Assembly (NCBI RefSeq): GCF_001648155.1 | Contig: NZ_CP015199.1 | Location: 4,473,001 to 4,537,000, forward strand | Length of the DNA stretch: 64,000 nucleotides | Direction of reading: 5' to 3' | DNA from: Chryseobacterium glaciei | GTDB lineage: Bacteria; Bacteroidota; Bacteroidia; Flavobacteriales; Weeksellaceae | Part shown: positions 39,165 to 48,681 of the stretch, one piece after another | How positions within the stretch are numbered: position 1 is the first letter of the stretch | Layout: the number at the start of each line of letters is the position of its first letter | The notes under the pieces: generated by a model | The model's input: only the letters and a program-made list of their open reading frames with translations | Told to the model about the DNA's origin: nothing | Databases searched by the model: none | Position numbers and translations under genes: made by a program

Positions 39165-41387
39165 TTATTTTGACCAATTGATCCTTTTTGTCTGAACATC
39201 TTTAGAATTAGTTCCCACCATAATATCGAATTCTCCGGCTTCCCAATCATAGTTTAATTCATCATCATAGAATTTTAAATCCTCGGGAGTCAGCGTAAAG
39301 TTTACGGTTTTACTTTCTCCTTTTTTGATGAATACTTTTTGGAAGTTTTTTAATTCTTTCACAGGTCTTACCACTTTTCCGAATAGATCTCTGATGTATA
39401 ACTGCACCACTTCTTCTCCGTCATAATTTCCGGTGTTGGAAACATTTACACTGATATTTAACGTCTGATTTCCTTTAAGGTTTGTTGAACTTAAATTCAT
39501 ATCAGAATATTTAAAATTCGTATAACTTAAACCATAACCAAATGGAAATTTCGGGTCATTATCTAAATCGATATAAGCTGAAACATAGTTTCTATCCGTA
39601 TCATTTTTAGCTGGTCTTCCTGTGTTGTAATGATTATAATAAACCGGAATTTGTCCCTCTGTTTTTGGAAATGTCATTGGTAGTTTTCCACCTGGATTTA
39701 CAGTTCCGAAAAGTACGTCTGCGATAGAATTTCCGGCTTCCGTTCCCAACCACCAAGTGTAAACAATCGTCGGAATATTGTCTGCTGCCCAATCAAAAAC
39801 CAAAGGTCTTCCTGCGTTGATCATTAGCACAATTGGTTTTCCTGTTTTTGCAATTTCTTTCAATAAATCTTCCTGAACTCCCGTGAAATGTAAGTTACTT
39901 CTACTTTTCGCTTCACCGCTCATTGCTGAACCTTCGCCTAAAGTCATGATCACAACATCTGCTTTTTTTGCAGTTTCCACCGCTTCAGCAAACATAGATT
40001 TATCCTTATCATCAACGTTGGCACCTTTTGCGTATAATAAAGTTGAATTTTTATCTAATTGATTTTTAATTCCGTCAAACTGAGTGATGATTCTTTGATT
40101 ATCATCTTTAAAAGCAATCGACCAAAAACCGTGATTTGCAGTTGTTTCTTTTCCAAAAGGGCCAATCAATGCAATCGTTTTCGTAGTTTTTGAAAGCGGA
40201 AGAATCTTTTTTTCATTCTTCAATAAAACAATACTTTTCGAACCAAATTCTCTTCCGAATTTTCTATTATCTTGATTGTTTAATTGCTCTTTTTGTCTTT
40301 TTTCATTGCTGAATCTGTAAGGATCATCAAATAATCCCATTTCAAATTTTTTAACCAAAATTCTTCTTGCTGCATCATCAATTAATTTAGGATCAACCTT
40401 TCCTTCCTGAACCAATTTTGGAAGTTCAGCCATATAAGCACGGCTTTCCATATCCATATCGCTTCCTGCAATGATTGCTTTTTCGGCAGCTTCTTTATTG
40501 TCTTTTGCGTACCCGTGAGGAACCATTTCGCCGATACTTCCCCAATCTGAAACCACAAAACCTTGATAGTTCCATTTGCCTTTTAAAAGATCTCTTAAAA
40601 TATATTTGTTTGCCGTTGCCGGAATTCCATTAATATCATTAAAAGAATTCATAAACGTGGCAACTCCTGCTTCTGCAGCTGCTTTGAATGGTGGCAGATA
40701 AGTTTCATTTAACTGTCTTAAACTCATGTCGACAGAATTGTAATCTCTTCCGCCAACTGCCGCTCCATATGCTGCGAAATGCTTTGCACAAGCCATAATT
40801 GCATCAATATTTCCCAGACCTTTTCCTTGAAATCCTTTGATTCTTGCTAAACCGATTTGAGTTCCTAAATAAGTGTCCTCACCCGAACCTTCCATTACTC
40901 TACCCCATCTCGGATCTCTGGCAACGTCGACCATTGGCGCAAACGTCCAGTGAATACCGTAAGCAGAGGCTTCTGTTGCGGCAATTCTTTCAGATTTTTC
41001 AATTAAACTTAAATCCCAGCTTGCTGCCTGACCTAAATTCACAGGGAACGTTGTTCTGTACCCGTGAATTACATCCTGACCAAACAACAAAGGAATTTTT
41101 AACCTTGATTTTAAAGCTAATTCCTGAAATTTTCTGGTTTCCTCTGCTCCTGCTACATTCAGCATTGAACCTACTTTACCTTTTTTTATTTCATCTAAAA
41201 CACTTGCCGAATTGGAGTTTTGAGGACCTGTTGCATACTCGAAACCGCTGTACTGAACTAGCTGACCTACTTTTTCCTCTAAGGTCATTTTAGATAAGAT
41301 CTCCGAAACTCTTTGATCTATAGATTTCTGTGCAGAAGCACCAACTCCGAGTGCTACGAATAGTAATAAAAGGCATTTCTTCTTCAT
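39165..41387 (-). CDS. GH3 beta-glucosidase (BglX-like), exported
   Basis: From ATG at 41387 the protein has 740 residues and a proper signal peptide (MKKKCLLLLFVALGVGASAQ). An earlier ATG at 41420 would add 11 residues (MQHTFFKKKNN) and is less likely. The GH3 N-terminal barrel has KIPLLFGQDVIHGYRT, DPRWGRVMEGSGEDTYLG, ACAKHFAAYGA and the nucleophile D281 in GFVVSDWGSIGE. The GH3 C-terminal domain and a fibronectin-type C-terminal domain (EEVVQLYIRDLFGKVVRPVK) follow. It would release glucose from the ends of beta-gluco-oligosaccharides in the periplasm. It begins 13 bases after the GH30 lipoprotein gene in the SusCD operon. Confidence 0.93.
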   Translation of the reverse strand: MKKKCLLLLFVALGVGASAQKSIDQRVSEILSKMTLEEKVGQLVQYSGFEYATGPQNSNSASVLDEIKKGKVGSMLNVAGAEETRKFQELALKSRLKIPLLFGQDVIHGYRTTFPVNLGQAASWDLSLIEKSERIAATEASAYGIHWTFAPMVDVARDPRWGRVMEGSGEDTYLGTQIGLARIKGFQGKGLGNIDAIMACAKHFAAYGAAVGGRDYNSVDMSLRQLNETYLPPFKAAAEAGVATFMNSFNDINGIPATANKYILRDLLKGKWNYQGFVVSDWGSIGEMVPHGYAKDNKEAAEKAIIAGSDMDMESRAYMAELPKLVQEGKVDPKLIDDAARRILVKKFEMGLFDDPYRFSNEKRQKEQLNNQDNRKFGREFGSKSIVLLKNEKKILPLSKTTKTIALIGPFGKETTANHGFWSIAFKDDNQRIITQFDGIKNQLDKNSTLLYAKGANVDDKDKSMFAEAVETAKKADVVIMTLGEGSAMSGEAKSRSNLHFTGVQEDLLKEIAKTGKPIVLMINAGRPLVFDWAADNIPTIVYTWWLGTEAGNSIADVLFGTVNPGGKLPMTFPKTEGQIPVYYNHYNTGRPAKNDTDRNYVSAYIDLDNDPKFPFGYGLSYTNFKYSDMNLSSTNLKGNQTLNISVNVSNTGNYDGEEVVQLYIRDLFGKVVRPVKELKNFQKVFIKKGESKTVNFTLTPEDLKFYDDELNYDWEAGEFDIMVGTNSKDVQTKRINWSK

Positions 41388-41400
41388 GTTGTTCTTTTTT

Positions 41401-42831
41401 TTAAAAAACGTATGTTGCAACCGAATTTCCCGAAAGATTGACTGTTGCCGTTTTTCCGTTATATTTTATATTAAATGTTTCTTCATTTTTTGCTCCGTTT
41501 TGCACAACCAAAATTCTCTTTCCTGCAGGCGTAATAAAAGCCGCAGTAGAAAGATTGTCGGTTTGAGTAGAAGCTATTCTTCTTGAATCAGCAGGAATAA
41601 ATTTTGAGGCATGAGCAATGATATAATACGCAACGTTTCTCGTGAAATTTTCACTGTCTGAAACCGTAATTGCTCCTTTACATTCTGTACAACCTCCGTC
41701 TGTGTGAGGTTTGTATTGAGGATCATTAGCTAAATTCCATTCCAGAGCGATTTTGCTCCAGTTTCTCATAGAACCGATGACCACGTTTTTGGTATGCCAA
41801 TTTAAATCTTCATTAAAAGTTCCCTTCGCGCTTGTCCATTGCTCGGTAAAATACAAATTTTTATTTGGAAAAGCAGCATGAACAGTACCTAAAGCTGAAA
41901 TTTCGCCTTCATATAAATGAAAAGCAGAACCGTCAATATATTGCGCAGCTTCAGAATCACCTAAAATATTGGTAACATATTCTGGTTTGTTGCAATTGTG
42001 ATCGTAAACCACAATTTTAGTTTTAATAGTATTTGATTTAAAAATTGGCCCTAAACTTTTCTTGATGAAATCTTTTTGCTGATCTGATGGCATATACAAG
42101 CTCGGATTATTTCCGGGATGTAAAGGTTCGTTTTGAGGAGTTATTGCATCAATGGTAATGCCTTCTTTCTGCATTCCCTGAATATATTTCACGAAATATT
42201 TAGCATAAACATCATAAAATTCAGGTTTTAAACTTCCTCCTTTTGATTTTCCATTGTCTTTCATCCAAACCGGAGCCGACCAAGGTGCTGCAATAATTTT
42301 AATTTTTGGATTAATTGCTAAAATCTCTTTTAACATCGCAATCAAATCTTTATCTCTTACCAAACTGAATTTTGAAAGAGAAGGATCGGTTTGTCCTTCC
42401 GGTAAATCATCATAAGAGAAAACCTGGCTATCCAAATCGGATGCACCAATACTTAATCTTAAATAACTTATGGAAATTGAATTTTTATTATTTCCGAAAA
42501 GTTCATTCAGTAAAGCTTTTCTTTTGGATGGTGAAAGTCGGTTAATTACTTCAACACTTCCGCCCGTTAATGTATATCCGAAACCGTCAACATATTGAAA
42601 CTTTTGAGAATCATCAATGTCAATATTTTGAATGTTGTTGGATATTTTTACAAAAACTAAAGGTAACTGTTGTTCTAATTTTACGCTTTCATCTCCTTTT
42701 GTAAGCCAAATCTGAATTTGATCTTTCGTGCTTACAGTTGATTTACATGATGTTAAAGGCAAAAGTACCACACCGCCAATTAGCAGTGTAGTACTTTTTA
42801 AAAAGAAACTATATAAATTGTGAAACTTCAT
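41401..42831 (-). CDS. GH30 glycoside hydrolase, surface lipoprotein
   Basis: A 476-residue enzyme with lipobox cysteine C29 (LLPLTSCKS), so membrane-anchored and probably displayed on the cell surface like other PUL endo-enzymes. GH30 motifs include FQYVDGFGYTLTGGS, KIIAAPWSAPVWMKD, acid/base E235 in AITPQNEPLHPG and nucleophile E330 in LYFTEQWTS. It is 3 bases from susD and 13 bases from the GH3 gene. Its closest functional parallel is the GH30_3 endo-beta-1,6-glucanase of the Bacteroides thetaiotaomicron fungal beta-1,6-glucan locus, where GH30, GH3 and SusCD are also linked. Substrate is inferred. Confidence 0.9.
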   Translation of the reverse strand: MKFHNLYSFFLKSTTLLIGGVVLLPLTSCKSTVSTKDQIQIWLTKGDESVKLEQQLPLVFVKISNNIQNIDIDDSQKFQYVDGFGYTLTGGSVEVINRLSPSKRKALLNELFGNNKNSISISYLRLSIGASDLDSQVFSYDDLPEGQTDPSLSKFSLVRDKDLIAMLKEILAINPKIKIIAAPWSAPVWMKDNGKSKGGSLKPEFYDVYAKYFVKYIQGMQKEGITIDAITPQNEPLHPGNNPSLYMPSDQQKDFIKKSLGPIFKSNTIKTKIVVYDHNCNKPEYVTNILGDSEAAQYIDGSAFHLYEGEISALGTVHAAFPNKNLYFTEQWTSAKGTFNEDLNWHTKNVVIGSMRNWSKIALEWNLANDPQYKPHTDGGCTECKGAITVSDSENFTRNVAYYIIAHASKFIPADSRRIASTQTDNLSTAAFITPAGKRILVVQNGAKNEETFNIKYNGKTATVNLSGNSVATYVF

Positions 42832-42834
42832 GTT

Positions 42835-44373
42835 TTAATAGCCAGGATTTTGCATTAAAGCTGTATTTACTAATTCATTAAAAGGAATTGGTAGTATTTC
42901 ATTTTTACCTGCAACAAAGCCTCTTGATCCCAATTTAGCCGGAGCATCACCCCATCTTACTAAATCGAACCATCTGTGGCCTTCACCTGCTAATTCTCTT
43001 CTTCTTTCATCCTTGATTGCCTGCATAGAAACAGGAACAGATGTAAGTCCTACTCTAGTTCTAACTGCATCCAATAGAGCCTGCGCTCTTGAGCCTGAAC
43101 CTCCTAAAGCTTCTGCTTCCATTAAATACGTATCTGCTAATCTGATAGCCATATAATTTTGATGGAAATTTAATTCTGTAGCTCCCGGAAGCCCACTTTT
43201 ATCGGCATTTCTTGGCAAAAATTTATTTAAGAAATATCCTGTATCTCTAAATCCGGAAGAATAAGTGATTTTATTTTCATCTACAAATTTTTTGGCATTA
43301 AATATTGTGGCATCCAAACGAGGATCTCCCTGCATAAAATTAAACAGATCATCCGTTGCAGGATTAAAGCCCCATCCTTTATAAATATCCGGTGCATCAT
43401 TATTAGGAGTTGCTGTAACACGCCCATATGATATAATAGCAATCATTTGATTAATAGAATTGCCTTCATCTTTCCCTGTTCCCCAAAAATCCCATTCTGC
43501 ATTACTTTTATCCGTATGCATAACTTCCAAGATAGACTCAGTTGTAAATTTATTATTTACTTTCCATAAGTCAGCAAAGTTGGCTACCAGCTTATATCCA
43601 TATTGACTTGTTCCTCCAGGTGTCCCATTAACCATTTCAAACTGCGCAGCAGCGTCGGTATTTTTTTTATCATACAGATAAATTTTTCCTAAGATAGCAT
43701 GTGCCGTTCCTTGTGTAATACGCCCTTTTTCTGATGCTGTTGAAGTTGCTACAGGAAGATCATTAATTGCAGAAAGAATGTCTGATTCTATCTGTGCATA
43801 AACATCTGCAGGTTTCGCCTGAGGAATATTATAATAGTCATCATCATATTTTATAGGCTTTAAAATCAAAGGTATGTTTTTGAACATTCTCAATAATTCA
43901 AAATAATATAATGATCTTAAAACTTTTGCTTCCGCTATAAATCTTTTTCTGGTTTGATCATTCATATCGGCATTTGGAATTCTTTCAAACAAAAGATTCG
44001 CTTTTGCAATGCCTTGATAATAATCTTTCCAATAACTTAAAGGCATGATAATGGGGTTGATCGTATAATTAGAAAACCCTTGAATTCCTGCCCCATCAGT
44101 AGAACTACCTCCACCAGAATAAAAATCATCAGATGCTCCATTAAAGAAAGTAACATCATTTTCAAATCCCCCAGAGTACTTTCTCAACATATCGTATACA
44201 GCAACTAAACCGCTGAAAGACTGTTCTTCATTTCTAAAATAATTATCCGGTTCAAATGTACCTGAGTTTTGTACATCTTCCAGATTACTATTATTACAAG
44301 ATACTGCTCCAAAACTAATTCCTGTTAATAATAGAACGGATAAACTTTTATATATAAATCTTTTATTTTTCAT
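42835..44373 (-). CDS. SusD/RagB-family glycan-binding lipoprotein
   Basis: A 512-residue surface lipoprotein partner of the SusC channel. The signal peptide ends SFGAVSC with the lipid-modified cysteine followed by NNSN. The helical TPR-like core has MPLSYWKDYYQGIAKANLLF and AEAKVLRSLYYFELLRMF, and the SusD C-terminal domain has AIRLADTYLMEAEALGG and RRRELAGEGHRWFDLVRWGD, all standard for RagB/SusD. It lies 10 bases after susC and 3 before the GH30 lipoprotein gene. It captures the target glycan for import. Confidence 0.96.
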   Translation of the reverse strand: MKNKRFIYKSLSVLLLTGISFGAVSCNNSNLEDVQNSGTFEPDNYFRNEEQSFSGLVAVYDMLRKYSGGFENDVTFFNGASDDFYSGGGSSTDGAGIQGFSNYTINPIIMPLSYWKDYYQGIAKANLLFERIPNADMNDQTRKRFIAEAKVLRSLYYFELLRMFKNIPLILKPIKYDDDYYNIPQAKPADVYAQIESDILSAINDLPVATSTASEKGRITQGTAHAILGKIYLYDKKNTDAAAQFEMVNGTPGGTSQYGYKLVANFADLWKVNNKFTTESILEVMHTDKSNAEWDFWGTGKDEGNSINQMIAIISYGRVTATPNNDAPDIYKGWGFNPATDDLFNFMQGDPRLDATIFNAKKFVDENKITYSSGFRDTGYFLNKFLPRNADKSGLPGATELNFHQNYMAIRLADTYLMEAEALGGSGSRAQALLDAVRTRVGLTSVPVSMQAIKDERRRELAGEGHRWFDLVRWGDAPAKLGSRGFVAGKNEILPIPFNELVNTALMQNPGY

Positions 44374-44383
44374 ATTTTCTTAA

Positions 44384-47293
44384 TTAAAATTGAACATTAG
44401 CTCCGAAAAGGAAGGTTCTGGATTGTGGATAATAAGCTCTGTCAATACCGAAAGTATCACCACCTGCAATTTCAGGGTCATATCCTGTATATTTTGTGAA
44501 AGTAACCAAATTCTCTCCTGTAACATAGAATCTCACTTTGCTTGCACCAATCGCCTGAGATACTTCTTTTGGAAGTGTATATCCTACCTGTACCAATTTT
44601 AGACGTAAATAATCTCCTTTTTGTAGGTAATAGTCAGACATTCTTGTATAGTTTTGATTTGGGTCATCCTGACTTACCCTTGCTATAGTATTAGAAGTTC
44701 CTTCACCTGTCCAACGATCTAAAATTGAAGTCTGATAATTGGCTTCCGGGATATCCAATCTTCTCAGACCTTGGAAAATTTTGTTTCCGGCCTGCCCCTG
44801 AGCAAATATCATTAGATCAAAGTTTTTGTAATTCATATTCAATGTTAATCCAAAAGTATATTTTGGCACAGAATTACCCAGATTTACATAGTCATTCTCA
44901 TCAATTTTACCATCTCCATTCGCATCCAGTCTTTTAAAATCACCTGGTTTAGCATTGCCCTGAATTAGTCCACCATTAGCATTTTTATAAGCATCGATTT
45001 CCGCTTGATTCTGGAAAACACCTAAATTCTGGAATCCATAGAAAGAACCATAAGAAGAACCAACCTGTAATCTTGAAACGGCTCCCATTGACTGAAATGA
45101 TGCAAAATTTACATATGGTTTATCATCCTCTAATCTTGTAATCTCATTTTTCAGATAAGCAAAGTTACCATTCGCTGAGAATCCAAAATCTCCCCAGTTC
45201 TTTTTGTATCCTAAGCTTACTTCTACCCCATCATTATTCATGTCTCCAATGTTTCTCCATGGGTTATTGATTAAACCAATGTACCCAGGAAGATCAATTC
45301 TTCTTAAAATATCCGTACTCTTTTTTCTGTAAACATCTACTGATAAATCGAAATTTTTAAAGATTTTAAGATCGGCAGCAATATTCAACTGAGAAGTTCT
45401 TTCCCATTTCAAATTAGGATTTTCTAATGTACTTGGAGCATATCCTATGTGAATAACATCATCTCCAAATGTATAATTACTTCCAGGAATCAAGAAATTG
45501 GCATACTGGAAATTATCGATAGCATCATTTCCTAATATTCCATATCCACCTCTTAATTTAAAGCTATTTACTACGTTATTTTCTGGCCAAAAATCTTCAT
45601 TAGATACATTCCAGCCTAAAGACATTGCAGGAAAATTTCCCCAGTGATAATCTCTTGCGAATTTGGAAGAACCATCTCTACGGATAGTACCTGTGAAAAG
45701 ATATTTATTAGCATAATCATATACTACTCTTGCAAAATATGATGTTTTATGTGTTTCCTTTCCATCCCAAGCATTGGTAGCTCTGTCAGTCTGTGGAATA
45801 TCAAAGTTAAATGAAGCCTCCTGCCAATCGTTTGTCGGAAGATTTTTATAGGTAGTATTTTGACCTGAAGAAATATTATATTCGTAATATCCCTGTCCCA
45901 ATAATACATTTAAGTTATGTTGACCGAATTTGTTTTGGTAAGTAACTGTATTTTCTGTGCTCCATTCAAATTTTTTCTCAATTTGTCTGAATAAAGTATT
46001 AAAATCATTTTTAGTAGCAGAACTTAAATAATTTACAGGAGTAAAAGCTTGACTTCCCCAATAAGAAAGCTTTCCGTTCACTGTAGATTTAAAGCTAATA
46101 TTTTTATTAATTTTTAAATCAGCATAAACGTTGGCAATAATATCATCTGTCCAATTGTATTTTCCTAATTGTGTTTGTTGAAAAGCCAATGGGTTAGACA
46201 TTTCTTTACTCACATAATGCGAGATTCCATATGGGTTTCCATTTTGATCTCTTACGATGTTCGGATTATTTAGATAATCACTTGGAAAAGGCTGATTATT
46301 AACTCCATCTGTAACAACTAGAGGTGTTAGTGGATCAAGATTAATAGCAGAACTTAATGGACCTCCAAATTCACCATTTGCATTGATCCCCGCAGATTTT
46401 GTATGTGTATAAGCAAAAGTCTGCCCTACAGTTAAAAAGTCTAATACTTTATGATTTGAGTTCAATCTTGCATTGATTCTCTTGTAATTTGAAATATCTC
46501 TCAATACAATACCCTCTTGATCATAATAACCAAAAGACGCATAATACGTTGATTTCTCACTTCCACCGTTGATACTAAATTCATGAGACTGACGCTGTGC
46601 ACTATTAAAAATTGCTTTTTGCCAATCTGTTCCATTTCCATATGATCCAGCATTTGCAAATATAGGTGCGCGGCCATCGTTGGTATTTGCTTCATTTCGA
46701 ATTGTTGCGTACTGATTTCCATTCAGAAGATCAAGCTTGTTGGCAGCACTACCAACCCCAAAAAATCCGTTGTAAGAAATGCCCAGTTTTCCTTTTGTAC
46801 CTTTTTTGGTAGTAATCAAAACAACACCTTTTGCAGCAGAAACTCCGTAGATAGCAGCTGATGCACCGTCTTTAAGAATCTCCATTCCTTCAATATCAGA
46901 TTGGTTTAGCCAGCCGATATTATCAACAACAATTCCGTCAACTACCCAAAGAGGATCGTTACTTCCAGCCCCAAAACTGGTAATTCCACGAACTCTTACT
47001 GTAGCAGTAGATCCTGGTTGCCCTGAATTCGAAATTACAGAAACTCCGGCAGCTCTACCTTGTAGAACCTGCTCAGCTCTTCCCGAAGGAATTTCATCAA
47101 TATCCGAAGCTTTAATACTTGATATTGCTCCCGTCACATTACTCTTCTTCTGAGTACCGTAACCGATCATTACCACTTCCTCTATTTTTTGCTCTTTAGG
47201 AATGGTGTCATTCGTCTTGTTTTGGGCACTGAAATTTGCAGTAAAATAAAGGACTGCAACCATTCCCAAACTTCTTGATATTCTTACATTCAT
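44384..47293 (-). CDS. SusC/RagA-family TonB-dependent transporter
   Basis: A 969-residue outer-membrane active transporter for oligosaccharides. After the signal peptide (...YFTANFSAQ), the SusC motif EEVVMIGYGTQKKSNVTGAI appears already at about residue 40. The plug follows, with RAEQVLQGRAAGVSVISNSG and GMEILKDGASAAIYG. The barrel ends YYPQSRTFLFGANVQF. The roughly 80-residue N-terminal carboxypeptidase-like domain common in SusC proteins is absent. It is the first gene of the SusC-SusD-GH30-GH3 operon and diverges from the MFS/NUDIX pair. I found no convincing promoter motif in the 177-base upstream gap. Confidence 0.95.
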   Translation of the reverse strand: MNVRISRSLGMVAVLYFTANFSAQNKTNDTIPKEQKIEEVVMIGYGTQKKSNVTGAISSIKASDIDEIPSGRAEQVLQGRAAGVSVISNSGQPGSTATVRVRGITSFGAGSNDPLWVVDGIVVDNIGWLNQSDIEGMEILKDGASAAIYGVSAAKGVVLITTKKGTKGKLGISYNGFFGVGSAANKLDLLNGNQYATIRNEANTNDGRAPIFANAGSYGNGTDWQKAIFNSAQRQSHEFSINGGSEKSTYYASFGYYDQEGIVLRDISNYKRINARLNSNHKVLDFLTVGQTFAYTHTKSAGINANGEFGGPLSSAINLDPLTPLVVTDGVNNQPFPSDYLNNPNIVRDQNGNPYGISHYVSKEMSNPLAFQQTQLGKYNWTDDIIANVYADLKINKNISFKSTVNGKLSYWGSQAFTPVNYLSSATKNDFNTLFRQIEKKFEWSTENTVTYQNKFGQHNLNVLLGQGYYEYNISSGQNTTYKNLPTNDWQEASFNFDIPQTDRATNAWDGKETHKTSYFARVVYDYANKYLFTGTIRRDGSSKFARDYHWGNFPAMSLGWNVSNEDFWPENNVVNSFKLRGGYGILGNDAIDNFQYANFLIPGSNYTFGDDVIHIGYAPSTLENPNLKWERTSQLNIAADLKIFKNFDLSVDVYRKKSTDILRRIDLPGYIGLINNPWRNIGDMNNDGVEVSLGYKKNWGDFGFSANGNFAYLKNEITRLEDDKPYVNFASFQSMGAVSRLQVGSSYGSFYGFQNLGVFQNQAEIDAYKNANGGLIQGNAKPGDFKRLDANGDGKIDENDYVNLGNSVPKYTFGLTLNMNYKNFDLMIFAQGQAGNKIFQGLRRLDIPEANYQTSILDRWTGEGTSNTIARVSQDDPNQNYTRMSDYYLQKGDYLRLKLVQVGYTLPKEVSQAIGASKVRFYVTGENLVTFTKYTGYDPEIAGGDTFGIDRAYYPQSRTFLFGANVQF

Positions 47294-47411
47294 ATACAGT
47301 TAGTTTTTTAATTCTCAAATTGAGACAATAAAAATATATTTTTTTTTAAATAATTAACATTATATTAATAAATATTTTAATTTTTCGTTTATTTTTGGGG
47401 GTTTAAAGCCC

Positions 47412-47419
47412 TATATTTG
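47412..47419 (+). promoter_or_regulatory. -7 promoter element of the MFS/NUDIX pair
   Basis: TATATTTG matches TAnnTTTG, 51 bases before the MFS ATG. A TTG at 47395-47397 is only 14 bp away, shorter than usual, so support is partial. Confidence 0.35.
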
Positions 47420-47470
47420 ATGCCATAATTCATAAAATTTCATAAAAAGTTAATAAAATAAATCCCCAAA

Positions 47471-48658
47471 ATGAATACCAAGCCTCCTAATATTTCACTT
47501 CCATTAAAACTTACATTTCTAATTTTCTCTATGGTTTTGAACTGCATGGGCATTGTAATTCTTCAACTTTCTGAGGCAAATATCACCTATGAAAAGCTGG
47601 GTTTTCTGGAATCTTTTAAAGATCTTCCGATAGCGTTTATTTCTCTTTTTGCTGTTAATTTTATCAGTAAAATCGGAACTAAAAAATCATTGATTCTAGC
47701 ATTAACAATTGTTGGTATTTGCTCCACTATTTTGCCTTTTGTGGAAGTTTTTTGGTTTTATAAACTTTGGTTTGCCATCATTGGGACTTGTTTTGCGATC
47801 GGAAAAATTTGCGTTTTTGGAATTATCAGAAATAATGTTTCGGACGAAAAATCTTTAGCCAAAACGATGAACAATGTTGAGGCATCTTTTATGATCGGGA
47901 TTTTTGTTGTGAATACAGGTTTTGGCTGGTTGATTTCGAGTCAGTTTTCTGAATATTGGAAATTTGGGTTTTTATCAATTTCAGTTCTTTCAATAATAAC
48001 TATATTTTTATTTTCAAAAATAAAAATTGCAGAACCTGTACAATCTGATAATCAAGGTATTATCTCTGAATTATCAAAATTAATCAACCCATTAATTATC
48101 ATGTTTTTAGGAGTAATATTTTGCATTGTTTTTATTGAGCAAAGTTTTAATTCCTGGCTACCCTCTTTTTATAAAAATCATTTGAAGGTCAATTCTTTTT
48201 TTGCATTACAAGCATCTTCTTTTCTGGCTCTTTTTTCTTATGTGGGAAGAACAATTACGGCTAATATTATTCATAGGTTCTCATTATCAAAATATTATGT
48301 ATTGTGTTTGTCATTAATTATTTTGGTCTTAATTATTATTGTAGGACTGCAATATTTTCATTCAGATAATTCTATGGCGCTTTTATTTTTATTTCCGGTC
48401 ATTGGTCTTTTCCTGTCGCCGCTTTATCCTGTTATTAATTCTAAAATGATCGCTCAGATCGATAGAGAACAGGCTAATCTCTTCACTTCGCTTATCGTTA
48501 TATTTTCATCATTGGGAAGTTCGGTGAGCTCAATTATCATGTCTTTACTATTTGGAAAACAAATGTTAAATTTTTATCCTTTATATATTTTACTCGCTGT
48601 AACTGTGCTTTTTACGATAAGTTTAATTTATTTTAGGGTTGCTGATAAAAAAATATAG
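47471..48658 (+). CDS. MFS transporter of the PUL
   Basis: A 395-residue, twelve-helix major facilitator protein (LKLTFLIFSMVLNCMGIVIL, IGTKKSLILALTIVG, VGRTITANIIHRF). It sits between susC (divergent) and the NUDIX regulator (23 bases downstream), so it most likely takes the monosaccharide or short oligosaccharide released by the GH30/GH3 enzymes across the inner membrane. It is only distantly similar to the FucP-like symporter at 4896-6140. The substrate cannot be fixed from sequence; glucose or gentiobiose would suit the enzymes. Confidence 0.85.
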   Translation: MNTKPPNISLPLKLTFLIFSMVLNCMGIVILQLSEANITYEKLGFLESFKDLPIAFISLFAVNFISKIGTKKSLILALTIVGICSTILPFVEVFWFYKLWFAIIGTCFAIGKICVFGIIRNNVSDEKSLAKTMNNVEASFMIGIFVVNTGFGWLISSQFSEYWKFGFLSISVLSIITIFLFSKIKIAEPVQSDNQGIISELSKLINPLIIMFLGVIFCIVFIEQSFNSWLPSFYKNHLKVNSFFALQASSFLALFSYVGRTITANIIHRFSLSKYYVLCLSLIILVLIIIVGLQYFHSDNSMALLFLFPVIGLFLSPLYPVINSKMIAQIDREQANLFTSLIVIFSSLGSSVSSIIMSLLFGKQMLNFYPLYILLAVTVLFTISLIYFRVADKKI

Positions 48659-48681
48659 AAAATAATTTTATTTTTACTGTC

